DNA from: Agrypnia vestita
Lineage: Eukaryota > Arthropoda > Insecta > Trichoptera > Phryganeidae
Length of the DNA stretch: 64,000 nucleotides
Direction of reading: 5' to 3'
Assembly: GCA_016648135.1 (NCBI GenBank)
Contig: JADDOH010010298.1
Coordinates: forward strand, 55,288 to 119,287
Positions 11,520 to 22,743 of this stretch are shown piece after piece; the first letter of the stretch is position 1, and every line of letters starts with the position of its first letter. The position numbers and the translations under genes are program-made. The notes below the pieces were generated by a model that was not told where the DNA came from, did not search any database, and saw only the letters and a program-made list of their open reading frames with translations.

Positions 11520-12035
11520 AATTAATTAATTAATCATTCCTCTTGGGACAAAGTCCAGTAACTATGTTCTCATAACATACCTACTTACATATAAAAATAT
11601 TACGTTACGAGGCTTCCAGAAAAGTGCGAGATCTTGCACCTCATAATTCAGGGAAAGTTTCCGAAGGTCGGTGCACTGGAAGAAGCAGAACATCGTGGCT
11701 GAAACACCTGAGACAGAGCCGCAGTAAACAAAGTGAGGAAAGCCAAGACGCAACGTAATTCGTGCTTTCAAGCGAACAAAATGCTTTTTCGGCAGTGTAC
11801 GAGTATATGATGAACACTAATTGGAGGAAATGTACATTGGTAATATTTTACGTGAATCAGTACTAAAGAATCGGCTCACTCTCCGAAAGCTGATTTTTCA
11901 GCAATTTTTTTAGTTACTTATCTTGTATTCTGCGAAAAGTTTAGTCGATACATTCATTTCAATTATTCCGGATATTTTATTTCACATATTACAAATACCG
12001 ATGACAAAATATAAAATAGATTCACAAATTTTTTT

Positions 12036-12545
12036 TTTCATTTATTGGTTTTCTTACAGCCATATAATTAATAAATTTTGAATAAAAAATAATTGATGTA
12101 CAGAGTCTTGGGCCAATTACAAGAAAACACATATATACAAGAATATTACACCAGGATAGATAAAAAAATAAGAAAAAACAACATATCAAATAGCGAGTTT
12201 GTGTGAGTGTGTGTGTGTGTTTATTTGTGTGTTTTTATGTGTCCGTGTGTGTATGCGTTTTTATGTGTTCGTGTGTGTGTTCACATGTGTGGGAAGAAAA
12301 ATGTCATCGCGCGAGTTTATACGTAAGGGATTTTGTAAATTGCTCATAACTTAAATTTAAAATATCGAGATCTGCAAAGGCAGTGTCATAAGTATCTAGA
12401 ACTCTGTTAATAATACAGTTTTTACCGTAGTTTGTTCTCCAATGATTTAAATGGAAAAGGCGTGGTGCTCTTGTTCGTTAATTATATTCTGTTAATCTTG
12501 TTTGTTAATTATATTCTGTGAATCAATATGGATAATGTGGGGCAA
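12036..12545 (-). mobile_element. 5'-truncated non-LTR retrotransposon (family A), third copy
   Basis: The 3' UTR (12036-12300) matches the two other family A copies, with a longer (TG)n tract. Beyond it, on the - strand between about 12480 and 12318, a frame reads RAPRLFHLNHWRTNYGKN, then VLDTYDTAFADLDILNLS and ends at a stop after TYKLAR. This is the usual C-terminal end of these elements. Short tandem copies of TTAATTATATTCTGT occur near 12480-12525. Confidence 0.75.
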
Positions 12546-12851
12546 GATTTACATTCATAATTTTTATTATAAAAATCTACGAAAATACGACTTTATTAAA
12601 ACGCATACCTGACGTATTACCTCGATATAGTGCCGTAGTATTGGTATATCTGGGTACCATAGAATGGTAACGCATGCATCTACTCGTGCTATAAAATTAC
12701 GTGTTTTGGAGGGGAATTAAAATGTTGAATTTTAAAATCATTTTTATACTCTTAATATATACAAAAAAATTGTAGATATATTTTCTAGACTAAAGTAAGA
12801 TAATTCCATTTAAAAAAAATCCTATTACGTCTTTCAGTTCTAGATCTACTG

Positions 12852-13090
12852 AGGATTGTAAAAGCAAATGCAGCAATATCTAAAAAAAAAATGTTTTGAA
12901 TGCAGTCACCGAGAATTACTAATTTTAAATGTAGTAAATTCTAGATTTTATGTATCTCGACCTTCCAAAAACATATTTCCTATAAATTTATAAACCGTGC
13001 TTTCTACGAAATCTTTAAATTATAAATTAGTAATCCTCGATGACTGCATTCAAATTTTTTTGGATATTTCTGCCTTTGCTTTTATACCCC
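12852..13090. mobile_element. MITE, TATAAAAGCAAAGGCAG family, copy 1
   Basis: AAAGCAAATGCAGCAATATC, TTGAATGCAGTCAC and ATTACTAATTT near the left end are mirrored at the right end (TTTGCTTTTATACCCC, GATGACTGCATTCAA, AAATTAGTAAT). The termini read GGGGTATAAAAGC. Confidence 0.7.
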
Positions 13091-13279
13091 ACAACTATGA
13101 GAATTTTTATTTTTCATGTTATGATATTAATTAAGTTACATTTGCATTTAATTTTAGTTTATTCTTCTTCAGCTATATTATGAAGGTCATAATTTTATAT
13201 TCTTTATAGTTAATTTATCCTCTGAAAATAAGCATCTTAAGATTTATTTGAATATATAGTTGTATCCTATTAAGGTATT

Positions 13280-13460
13280 GAAAAAAACGGATATTTTATA
13301 CGAACTGTGTGGATGTGTTGAGATTCGTTTCTCGACGTTTAGCTGGAGTTGTATCATTTCATCTTCAGAAGAGTGCCTACGAGGACATATAGATACAGCA
13401 TTCTCCTGAATTCGCTGTGATATGACTGCAGCGAAACGTCGAGAATCGAATCTCATCGGG
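13280..13460 (+). repeat. Dispersed repeat with CGACGTTTCG core
   Basis: GGATATTTTATACGAACTGT, GTGGATGTGTTGAGATTCG, and two inverted CGACGTTT blocks (13334 and 13434) are seen. A second copy of the first part lies at 22370-22445 (TTTTTATACGAACGGTATGG, ATGTGTTGAGATTCAATT). Confidence 0.5.
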
Positions 13461-14304
13461 TCGTGTAAAACACCCGTTAGTTTCTACCTACCGTAATATA
13501 AACCTTAAATATTTAATTGCAAACTAATGTGCCCGATTGTAATCCTTTCGATTAGATTAACCGTTTCGTCAGTCTTTTTAATCACGGAAAAGTTTGCTCA
13601 ATTAAACTGGATGGAACAGTGCAATACTAAACCAAATTGGCCCTTCGATCACATTTTCGGGCACAATGCAGACGCCTTAATAATGACGGCGGCCACCTTT
13701 GAGAGGAACAATTTAAGAAGGCGTACACCGCGAACCAGAGCCTTCCTCGTCCGACAAAGGCTGTATAGAAACTTTCCCGCCAGCAAGGGTGAAATTGAAT
13801 TTGAATTCAGAACAGCCGCAAAGCTTCGCCCCACACATATAAGGCCGCGGTAACGAAGCAATAAAGGGCGATAGACCCGGAGCTGAATATATCGTTAAGG
13901 ACACTTTTGGGAAAACCTCCCCTATTCAACTGCTGCGCACCCGTCCGCCCCGTGTCCAAATCCAAGGGAAGATAACTCGGTGGTCGCGACGCGAGATTCA
14001 AATAATCCTAATCATTTTCCCAAGACAGTAGAATATTTATTTAAGCAAATTATTTTAATCAATTAGAAAAACTCGTACAAACAAAAATTCAGTCTCTTCA
14101 AACAATATTTTAATGTTAGACTGAGTGAACATTTAAGATTCTCAATTATAGTGACTTCTCGGAATTCGCGAACCAGATATTGGAAACAGGCCACACGTTT
14201 AAAAAAGAATACGGTATTTAATTTCTCCATGTAAATAATAGAGGCCTTAGATTGGATAACTTAGAAATATTAGAACTCAAGAAACGTCTGAACATTAATG
14301 TCAA
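13461..14304. other. Unassigned, partly GC-rich sequence
   Basis: From about 13600 to 13990 base composition is more balanced, and overlapping frames open on both strands. No domain, splice pattern or repeat end is recognised; I see no gene here. Confidence 0.3.
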
Positions 14305-14515
14305 TCCCAATTATAATAATATCGTGGTCTGTCTGAACGTCCTTCCATCCGTCCATATTTTTTACGTAATTTAAAAAAAAAATTACTTAATTTTCATTTT
14401 CATTATTTTTATAATAATTTAATTTTTCTTTTCTTTTTTTATATAAATAAATAAATACTTATTCCTTAGGAACTGACATGTAAAATTACTGTCATTTTTG
14501 ACGGGTTACACCTAG
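14305..14515 (+). mobile_element. Non-autonomous Helitron (211 bp), TCCCAATTATAATAAT family
   Basis: It starts TCCCAATTATAATAAT after an A and ends GACGGGTTACACCTAG before a T. The same ends are found at 20909-21110 and 25655-25964, with variable, mostly A/T-rich interiors. Confidence 0.72.
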
Positions 14516-15495
14516 TATAATTAAAAACCAATTTAATTTTACGAATAACGTATTGTTTGATATATTCCTAATTTCGGTTTCCGCTTGTCAATTTTAGAAT
14601 TTAGTTTAGCAATAACTGTAGCCACGCCCCCGTTCAAAAATTATTTTTTTTACTAAAATAAGTATGCGTCCGTCCTGACGAAGATACAGTGGCATCGAAA
14701 CCGGTAGACGTTAAGTAAACCCAAGTGGTTTATAAAAAGATCTTAAATAATAAAAACTAATAAAAATATTTTCCACAGCGAGACGTATCCATAACTTTTC
14801 GTTTCGGGAAAGAATGCTTTAAATTCGTCTTTCTATCTAATCATGGTCTTCCAAATCGTTCAATTGCTAATACTTCACTATCCATACCCATTCATAATAT
14901 TGAGTTATACAGCTCCTCATTCATCATCAAAGATCATAACTATTTTCACAAGCAGACTAGAGCAATTTGACCATAAACAAAACATAGATAAACCCTTTCC
15001 TACCCCCCCCCCCCCGACCCAATCAATCTCCTATTCGTCACGTTATCGTAGAGCTAATATTGTCACTGTATTATTGTATACTGAAAATTAATTTCAATAG
15101 TTCAACTAAATTGTGTGGTTGATTGGATGAAATTACCAACTGGCAAGGAACCTGCCATGGTTATAATATGTGTACAAAAAATGAACAAATAAAAAAAAAT
15201 ACTAGAAAACAATATATGCAAGGCGGAAAAGAGTTGAAAAAAACAAGTTATCAGAAATTATTTTTTCTTAGAGTGATTATTTAAAAGCTTAAATAAACAA
15301 AGGAACATACAGAATGGAGTCTTGTTTTGTGTTAGTTGAAGGGATATTTCACAGTACGATAATTAATAATACAATACGATGATGAAAACGGTAACAAACA
15401 GTAAAATAATCGCGTTGATCCATAAATTACAGACAAAATAAACTGATAAAAATAAAAAACTTCAATGTTAATGTTTTTCCATATTTTAATGTAGT

Positions 15496-16025
15496 AGACA
15501 GCCCGTGCATCTTTTAAAAAGATGAAAAGTCTACTCTGTAATGACGACTTTAAACTTGAAGCTCAGACAGAGATTGATCAAATGCTATGTATGGTCAGTT
15601 CTACTTTACGGTGTTGAAGCATGGACGCTGAAGGTGACTACTCTAAATCGCCTAGAGGCGTTTGAAATGTGGATACATCGTAAAATGTTAAGGATATCTT
15701 GGACTGACATGACTAGTAATGTTGAAGTTTTACGTAGAGCAAATACAAACAGACAGTTACTTAACATAGTAATGCTCCGTAAAATTTCATATTTTGGTGA
15801 TATAATGAGAGGCGAAAAATACTCCATCTTTCAGCTCGTCATGAAGGGGAAGATTGAGGGTCGCAGAGGGGTCGGAAGGAGGCGGCATTCCTGGCTTCAA
15901 AACATCCGAGAGTGGACCGGGATAAGAAGCGTGGAAGAGCTGTTCCGCACTGCCCTGGACAGGGAAACTTTTTCCCAGATGATCGCCGACGTCGGGAGGA
16001 CCCGACAGGGCACATGAAGAAGAAG
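15496..16025 (+). mobile_element. 5'-truncated RTE-like LINE insertion (530 bp) with an 8-bp target duplication
   Basis: AATGTAGT occurs at 15488-15495 and 16026-16033, exactly flanking the segment. The 3' end is GAAGAAGAAG after the stop codon, a short repeat tail typical of RTE-like elements. It is 5'-truncated. Confidence 0.88.
15541..16017 (+). pseudogene. RTE-like LINE polyprotein C-terminal end
   Basis: The frame reads LRQRLIKCYVWSVLLYGVEA, WTLKVTTLNRLEAFEMWIHR, KMLRISWTDMTSNVEVLRRA and GRRGVGRRRHSWLQNIREW. This is the characteristic end of RTE-like polyproteins in insects. Just upstream, ARASFKKMKSLLCND is readable in another frame, so one frameshift lies near 15540. The catalytic domains are not included. 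About 159 codons from the first Met to the stop at 16017 are uninterrupted. Confidence 0.85.
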
Positions 16026-16091
16026 AATGTAGTTAGTTTAATACTTCATCTGTTGATGAGAGATATAACATAGTTTATGTTTTTCACGAAA

Positions 16092-16180
16092 TCAAACATA
16101 ATAATTTCGTTATCTGTCCGTCTGTCTGTTCCGGTAACTTCGTGCAACGTCCGTTATTTCGCACGAAGTCACGGCTAAAA
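16092..16180 (+). mobile_element. Helitron 5'-end fragment
   Basis: TCAAACATAATAATTTCGTT after an A, followed by TCCGTCTGTCTGTTCCGG and TAACTTCGTGCAACGTCCG, matches the 5' part of the TCCCAATTATAATAAT family. No 3' end is seen. Confidence 0.5.
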
Positions 16181-16399
16181 AAACGAAATTAAATTAAAAT
16201 AAAAAACGAACTCCGGGCTACCGGGCTACCAAACCCGAACCGGTGGTTCAACGCATGTTGCAATGGCCGCCTCTCCGTGGAGCGCCAAAAAAATGCTATA
16301 AATATTGTAATGCTTCCTTTTAGACAGAAAGGAAGTATTACTATTCTGTCGTAACAAAATAAATATAAATAAGTAAATATTACATATTCCATCGTAACC

Positions 16400-17400
16400 A
16401 TAATAATACACGAAATCGCACACGCCGAGCGAGGCGGCCGGAGCCAAGGCGCGAAGGTTATACACACAGGCTTACGAGTCACACACACTATGATAGTATC
16501 CCTGTCAACCGCCCTCGCGGGGCCTCCGAGCAGGAGACGGAAGGCGTGCCACGGCGGGCCGCGCTGCCTTACTCTTGGAGCGGCTGTACCGGCGCGCGAG
16601 ACCCCCCCCGCACCCTCTTCCGCTAGCCTTCCGCCCGGCAAGCGCAGTCTTCACCAGTCATCATCTGGGAACCGAGCTCTGAGGTGCGTCAGCTACGCCG
16701 CCCGCCCTAAGCAAATTACGGCCGCCATTTGCATAAAAGTTACGGTGTCGGAATTGTTTGTTGTTAATTTTCAAATGTGAGCCAATAACATACCTCTCGC
16801 CGTGTTACAAAGCTAAACAGTGTGTTCAAATGATTTAAACGCAAATAATATACTTCCCGCCGTGTTATAAAGTTAAACAGTGTGTTCAACTAGTTTAAAC
16901 GCATATAGTAACGAGTTCGTCGTGTGAGACAATGTCGGTCTCGCAATAAATACATAATAATAATCGTTCTCTATGTTTTATAAACGACTAAGGGTGAAGT
17001 AGACCAAAGTTAAAAAAGTTCATCGCAAGCGCCTCGAGCGCCTTTTTCTAAAAATATAATACATTACTATTGGCGTCATGAACATTCCCCGCCAACAAGG
17101 GGTATAATAAAAACAATCGTTTTCGTGCCCTATTAAACAACGCCTGTTCTTTTAACTTTTAATAAAAATACCGTGCTCTTGGACTTCATAAGATTCAGCC
17201 GTCATTGGCGTCTTCTTCATTAAAATCGTCATCAACTTCCCCCCCTCCGCTCGGGCATTCCGACCGATCAGCTGACGGAAGACAACCGTCCGCCGCCTCC
17301 TACAGCTGGTCAGGGCTGCCACCCTTACTAAAGGTGGTCGATCCACTCCATACTCCGAAGAAAAAATTACAGGTTTCGAGTGTTTGTTTATATCCATACA
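16400..17400. other. GC-rich patch of unknown nature
   Basis: Two GC-rich, CpG-rich blocks (16425-16725 and 17230-17345) stand out. Open frames on both strands are best explained by base composition. On the - strand a short run ends GGGEVDDDFNEEDANDG and a stop near 17205, which is protein-like, but no domain is recognised. It could be a promoter island, a decayed LTR or a piece of a transposon gene. Confidence 0.4.
16785..16920 (+). repeat. Tandem duplication, 60-bp period, beside a GC-rich patch
   Basis: CCTCTCGCCGTGTTACAAAG...AAACAGTGTGTTCAA...TTTAAACGCA is repeated as ACTTCCCGCCGTGTTATAAA...AAACAGTGTGTTCAA...TTTAAACGCA. Confidence 0.85.
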
Positions 17401-17500
17401 TAATTTACAGGAGCCAATTATGGCTAATCTCTAACATTCGCAAACTATTTACAAAAAGTTATCAAAAGGATAACCAAGTGACATTAATCGAACTCAAGTG

Positions 17501-18660
17501 ATGTAACTTTTAAAATAGGAAACATAAAGTCTGTTCCAATCCCTGTTCATACTTACCCATACATCCCATGAGTCTCTACTGGGCCGACCTCTGGAAGCTT
17601 AACTATATGTAAATTAATATTCTGTAGTGGACCCGACTGAGATTAAATTTCGTTATAGTGATCAGGTTAAAAACATCTTAAAGAACAAAAAACTTAGAAG
17701 AGGTTCAAGAGTTTGTTTGTGTTTATACTTAATCTCCTTATGAGAGCTCCCACTCAACCTCCATTTGGTAATAAACAAATATTTTTATTTATATATAAAA
17801 TTATAAAGGAGCATCCATTTTGACTTTAGTAGCCACCAGGGTCATACTTGATAATTCGGCGCTGTGTTTTTCTTAAACCTTTTACTATTGTATTTCATTG
17901 TCCCGTATGAAACCACGTTTATAAATTGTATAACATACTGTAGAATTTGTGCCTTATGAACTATTCTCTGTGTACTGAATTGACTGGATACCATCTCATT
18001 GTAATAAACCTCATGTAAAACCATACAGGCCCTGTTTTTTTATTTTACTTTCTCCATACTATTCCCCAACCAATCTGAAAGAAAGTAAAGGGAATGGACC
18101 ACAACCACTGAAGCTTAGAATCCTGGTAAGATAACCCTGAGCGTTGGTTGGTCAGTTAGACCGTGTAGAAGCAATTCTGCCTATGAGAGAACAAGTACGT
18201 TCTCGGCAACCGCGTTCAGGGGTTTATTGGTAAATTCGACATCTCAATATATACTAGGGCCTAACAAAGGCGCGAACCAATTTTCCGTAATTTTTGACAG
18301 CTAGTTTAATGATAAACGCGCAAATTTTACGAAGTGTTGTTTTTGCTACGCACAAACAAATTTGATAATTTCCGCTTTATAAATAAGATTTTGAATATTA
18401 AAATCATAAATAATGTTCAGCATAAAAATAATATGCTACAAGTCACTGTATTAAAAATTAAAACTAAATTCGGTTAACGATAAGCCACCTTCCTCACATT
18501 TTATCACATCCTTTAAGTACAATATCTTGGAAAGAGGAAGTGAAATTAATAACTAGTCCATAAAGAAGTGGCTACAAAATACTGCCACAAAGGGCTTCCG
18601 AACTTTCAATAAAATAACTAAATATTCAAATATAATAACAAATTTTGACAATAATTGTTT
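17501..18660. other. No recognised feature
   Basis: AT-rich intergenic DNA. Only chance-length frames; no repeat ends recognised. Confidence 0.4.
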
Positions 18661-18845
18661 TTCAATATAGATGCGAACACGGAATACATGTCGCATCAAT
18701 ATTTTTACTATTTTCTAAATAAGCTAGACGATTGTGCTAAGATAAAAGGACTAACTTGCTAGTGTCTTGGAATAGGGATCAAACCACCGACCACTGGATC
18801 ACTAGGCGAGAATCGTGACCACTACACCAACAACTTACTTTATTT
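18661..18845 (-). mobile_element. tRNA-derived SINE, nearly complete
   Basis: The - strand reads GTTGGTGTAGTGGTCACGAT (box A), GGTGGTTTGATCCCTATTCC (box B region), then TTAGTCCTTTTATCTTAGCA and AATAGTAAAAATATTGATGC, the same body as at 20618. Confidence 0.8.
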
Positions 18846-20617
18846 TGTAATTCGCGTCCGCCTATTCTTCATTTGTATCAATTTTTAGACGCCTGAAGCA
18901 AACTTATCACTAGATTATTTATTAAGGGAGTGACGATATTGTAGTGATGGTGTGCCCAATTGGGTGGTGAAAGAGCAGGGCCGATACAGGAGCTAATGCC
19001 GAATTGGGAGGCATAAGTTCATGGCCGATATGCTCATAAAATGACCCTGGGTATGTGGTGAGTCGCTCTTCACCCCGATATTATATATTTTTTTTAAATA
19101 CCAGAAAATCACTTGAAAATCAGTGTTAATGAAAGAACGAATTTTCACGTTTTAGTAAGGCCGCCTTTTTTAATTGATTCATTATATTGTGGTGATTCAG
19201 GTTATGTAACAAAATGTAATGTAATGTAAATCTGCAATAGCAGAGGCGTACAATTAGTATTTTTGGCATTCTCTTGTATGGGATGCAGGCATTGATAATA
19301 AACCGAGAATCAATCCTTTAGGTCGAGGCCTTTAAAATGTGACTCTATGGACGCACTTTTATAGACTGAAAGATTAGGAAGGGAGAAACAACAAAACAAT
19401 GTGCATGAAAACAGAGTGGATCTAAACTGGTTAATTAAAAATAATGGAGACTATGGAAGCATTTTATTTATTTATTCTTGTCAAGTATTTGGGGCTCCCG
19501 ACCCTACTAGGACAATGGGATGATTACGATGATGATATTACGAAATTACATATTCTTTTCGCTTTTTTTTTCACAAATATATATTAATTTACAGTCATTC
19601 TTTACTATTCTAACTGCATGCGCCTGTGCAATTCCATGGAAATCTACCTAAAAAATCATTTTAGATTTGATTGTAAAAACTGTAATTTCGTGCTCAAAGG
19701 GTTGAAAACAATGAAAGGGCCTGCGCTGAAAATAATTGGAGAAATCTGTACAGCGTCGGGAATTAAATTAGACCCTTGTTCTAAGGGATGTCTGAAAATA
19801 ATGTTTCATATTATTATTTCAACGCAAGTTCTCCGATACATAAATAATACGTAGGCACCGCGTCAGCTCCATCGCGGAGGTAATCTCGAGGGACCCTGTA
19901 CCCTAAATTAAAAACCGAGTGTTTGGGTAAATTCTACAGTAGTTTATGCAAGGTACACTGGAACAATAAATTTCAGTTTCACGTGCAAAACACTTTCCAC
20001 CACCGGGACGCATTTAAGACCCTTAACTGCTTGGCGCTAAACTTCTACAACGGACCGCGGAAACAGGAAAGAAGAAAATGTTCGCCGTACCAGATGTCAC
20101 AAAAATAAACACTATTTACACGTCCAAAAAAAATTATTGTGTATTTTAAAACTTATTGACAAATCAGATTATCAAAAAAATTATATTTGTTTCGTATATA
20201 TCCGTTACTGATGGGCAAAACCATTATTTCAACTGTGATTTTCGAACGATTGAAACATGGTTGAAATCTGAGTATTCGTGTTTCGGTGAGCATTCTCTGA
20301 AACTAAGTATCCAAAAATTAAATTTTAGTTAGCAATCACCGTTTAAATCAAATATTTAGCTTATAACAGCGATTCAGCTCATCGATAGTATACGTGAAAG
20401 ATTAAATTAAAGAATATATCTCTCAACTCAAGGTATGGAGAGTGCGAAGCACCAAAAAAGATTTGATACGACCAAGTTAGTTAAGTCGAAACCGAATAAC
20501 CGCTCCATCTTAAGGGATGTAACAGTTTAAGTCATGGTATTTTTTGGGCAATTATCTTGGGTAGCTTCTGGTTTTAAGGCTATCTAGATATCTATGGACA
20601 CGTAATTCTCTGTGTAT
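18846..20617. other. Mostly unassigned DNA
   Basis: Apart from the LINE tail at 19485, nothing is recognised. Frames at 19618-19854 and 19923-20108 are short and without known motifs. Confidence 0.35.
19485..19541 (+). mobile_element. RTE-like LINE 3' tail fragment
   Basis: GGCTCCCGACCCTACTAGGA followed by GATGATTACGATGATGAT matches the complement of 46141-46230. Only the last 60 bases remain. Confidence 0.5.
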
Positions 20618-20790
20618 ACCGAGTAGCTTGTTGGTCCTGTGGTTAGGACTCTCGCCTCGTGATCCAAAGGTCGCAGGTTCGAATCTCACTCCAGACAAGC
20701 AAGATAGTCCTATTTTCATAGCACAAGCGTTTAGCTTAATTTGAAAATAGTAAGAATATTGATGTGACACGAGTTCTAAAAAAATTTTAA
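20618..20790 (+). mobile_element. tRNA-derived SINE
   Basis: TAGCTTGTTGGTCCTGTGG (box A region) and GGTTCGAATC (box B) are spaced as in a tRNA. They are followed by a shared body (TAGTCCTATTTTCATAGCAC, AAAATAGTAAGAATATTGAT) ending in an A-rich tail. It does not fold into a complete tRNA cloverleaf with acceptor stem. The same body is found in four partial or diverged copies on the - strand and one on the + strand. Confidence 0.8.
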
Positions 20791-20908
20791 AAAATATCAA
20801 AGTTGCCGTAAAACATAGATTTTGTGGTCCCCGGAATGGACGGTTGAATTTACGCGGCAGTCATAATTTTTTTTGTGACATATTTTGTGCATGTATTTTT
20901 ATTACGAA

Positions 20909-21110
20909 CTAGCTATAACCCGACAAGAATGATGGTACTTTTACATGTCGGTTCCTAGAGAATAATTATTTATTTATTTATAAAAAATAATAATAAAAAA
21001 TAATAAAAAAAGATAAAAACAAAAAATATATACTCTAAAGAAGTTACGGACGTTACACGAAGTTACGACGGAGGGGCGAACAACAGGAGACGAAATTATT
21101 ATAATTGGGA
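20909..21110 (-). mobile_element. Non-autonomous Helitron (202 bp), same family
   Basis: The - strand starts TCCCAATTATAATAATTTCG and ends TGTCGGGTTATAGCTAG before a T. The front part (CCTCCGTCGTAACTTCGTG) is shared with the fragment at 16092. Confidence 0.72.
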
Positions 21111-21729
21111 TTATAAAATTTTACAGCCGGCTGGCAGAATAACGGAAGCGGACTATACTGAAAATCATCATCACGGCAGATAACCGGGAAAAATCGATAA
21201 GTGGTAACTTAACATATCTAGAAAATTCTCGTGATTAAGCTTCTAATGCAAAGTTTAGAATAGAGTGCAATATCAGGGGATTTTACCCAGACAACATTCT
21301 CCAAAGCACTATATAGTCAGTACGTACATGGATCCTGTCAAGGAATGTAAGAGTACGCCTCCCTACGAATGTAGTGATGGTTCCGTTTGCCATGGACCGC
21401 GAAAAGAAGGAATATGCCTATTCTTCAGGAACTTCTGTATCTTTATTTAATATTTTTTTAATGAAACTAACAGTACTGGGTACAAAATACATACAAAAAT
21501 ACTTTAAGTTTTCATACATTATAATTATAAACAAAGAGTTACTTTATTTTTAAAAAATACTTAACCTACAATATTTCAAATGCAACCCAACATCCCAATT
21601 ACAAGTGTCTTCATCATGCATCCTATATATAAAATACCAATGCAATACCATCATGTACGAATAGCCACATAACCAATCGAAATACAACGACAAGCGAACA
21701 AGCAATCAAAATAAAATTGGATACAGTTA

Positions 21730-22186
21730 TTAAGGCGATCGTCTAGCAGAGTGAGCAAATTTCACAATTTTTTCTCATATCTTCTCTTGCATTTTTTATC
21801 ACATTTTTGTATGGAAATATCTCATTTTAAAATTTATTCATCAGGTTACATATATTTTAAATACGAATATCTTATTAAAATGTCACAAACTAAATTATAT
21901 AATTGATTAATAAATTACCAAACCCTCAATGTTTTAAAACGAAGAAAATTGCTCCACTTTGTGGACCTTTTATAATTGAACGGCCCTGTTGAGATGCCTT
22001 TTTTATTCAATAATATTACAAAGTAAACAATTATCTTCAATTTATTACAATTGCAGCAAAATCTGTTAGTTTGTTTACATGCAATTTATGTTTTAAAAAA
22101 TACATACAAAAATGTGATAAAAAACGCAAGAGAATATATGAGAAAAAATGATGAAATTTGCTCATTCTGCTAGACGATCGCCTTAA
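21730..22186. mobile_element. MITE (449 bp) with about 90-bp inverted ends
   Basis: GGCGATCGTCTAGCAGAGTG at 21734 pairs with its complement ending at 22182, and the pairing runs for about 90 bases (ATTTTTTCTCATAT, TTTTTTATCACATTTTTGTA). TTAA flanks both ends, so either a TTAA (piggyBac-like) or TA (Tc1/mariner-like) duplication is possible. Confidence 0.75.
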
Positions 22187-22369
22187 TACAGAGCAACATG
22201 AACATCACAAATTTAAGCACGAGTTTTTCGGTTATTATGGATAAAATAATTATCATAAATAAAGAATTAATATGTATTGATATTTTGTGTTCTAGGAGTT
22301 CAGATTATTGTCAAAAAAATAATTAACGATTTTATGTTTAAAAAACGATCGTTTAACACATTTAGGTAT

Positions 22370-22445
22370 TGGGACGACGGATTTTTATACGAACGGTATG
22401 GATGTGTTGAGATTCAATTCCCGACGTTTCTCTGAAGTAGTTTCG
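22370..22445 (+). repeat. Short copy of the 13280 repeat
   Basis: TTTTTATACGAACGGTATGG, GATGTGTTGAGATTCAATTC and CCGACGTTTCTCTGAAG match 13290-13345 in order. Confidence 0.5.
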
Positions 22446-22508
22446 TAAGTGAAAAATGGACTTATAATATAACATATCATAATCTACGTACTATATTAAA
22501 TAAAGATG

Positions 22509-22743
22509 AGGGATATAAAGGCAAAGGCAGCAATATCCAAAAAAATATGAATGCAGTCATCAAGATTACTAAATTAGAATATACTGATATCGATATTTTA
22601 TAGAAAATATAGCCAATAAATAAGGGATACATAAATTAAATATATAATTCAGTACATTCTCAATCATATATCCTTTGACTGGTGACTGCATTCAAAACAT
22701 ATGTTTATTTTTTGGATATTGCTGCCTTTTCTTTTATACCCCT
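22509..22743. mobile_element. MITE, TATAAAAGCAAAGGCAG family, copy 2
   Basis: AGGGATATAAAGGCAAAGGC and GAATGCAGTCATC at the left are mirrored by GGTGACTGCATTCAAAAC and TGCCTTTTCTTTTATACCCC at the right. Same family and size as 12852-13090. Confidence 0.7.

Noticed and set aside
13527..14001. 108-codon + frame and three overlapping - frames
   Set aside because: Mutually overlapping frames in balanced-composition DNA, without recognisable motifs or splice signals.
16189..16780. Long frames on both strands (150 codons on -, 96 codons on +)
   Set aside because: They overlap in a GC-rich patch where stops are rare, have Arg/Pro/Ala-rich composition, and show no domain or splice context.
20618..20700. 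Functional tRNA gene
   Set aside because: Boxes A and B are present but there is no acceptor stem closing, no proper terminator, and the body matches five other copies of a SINE.
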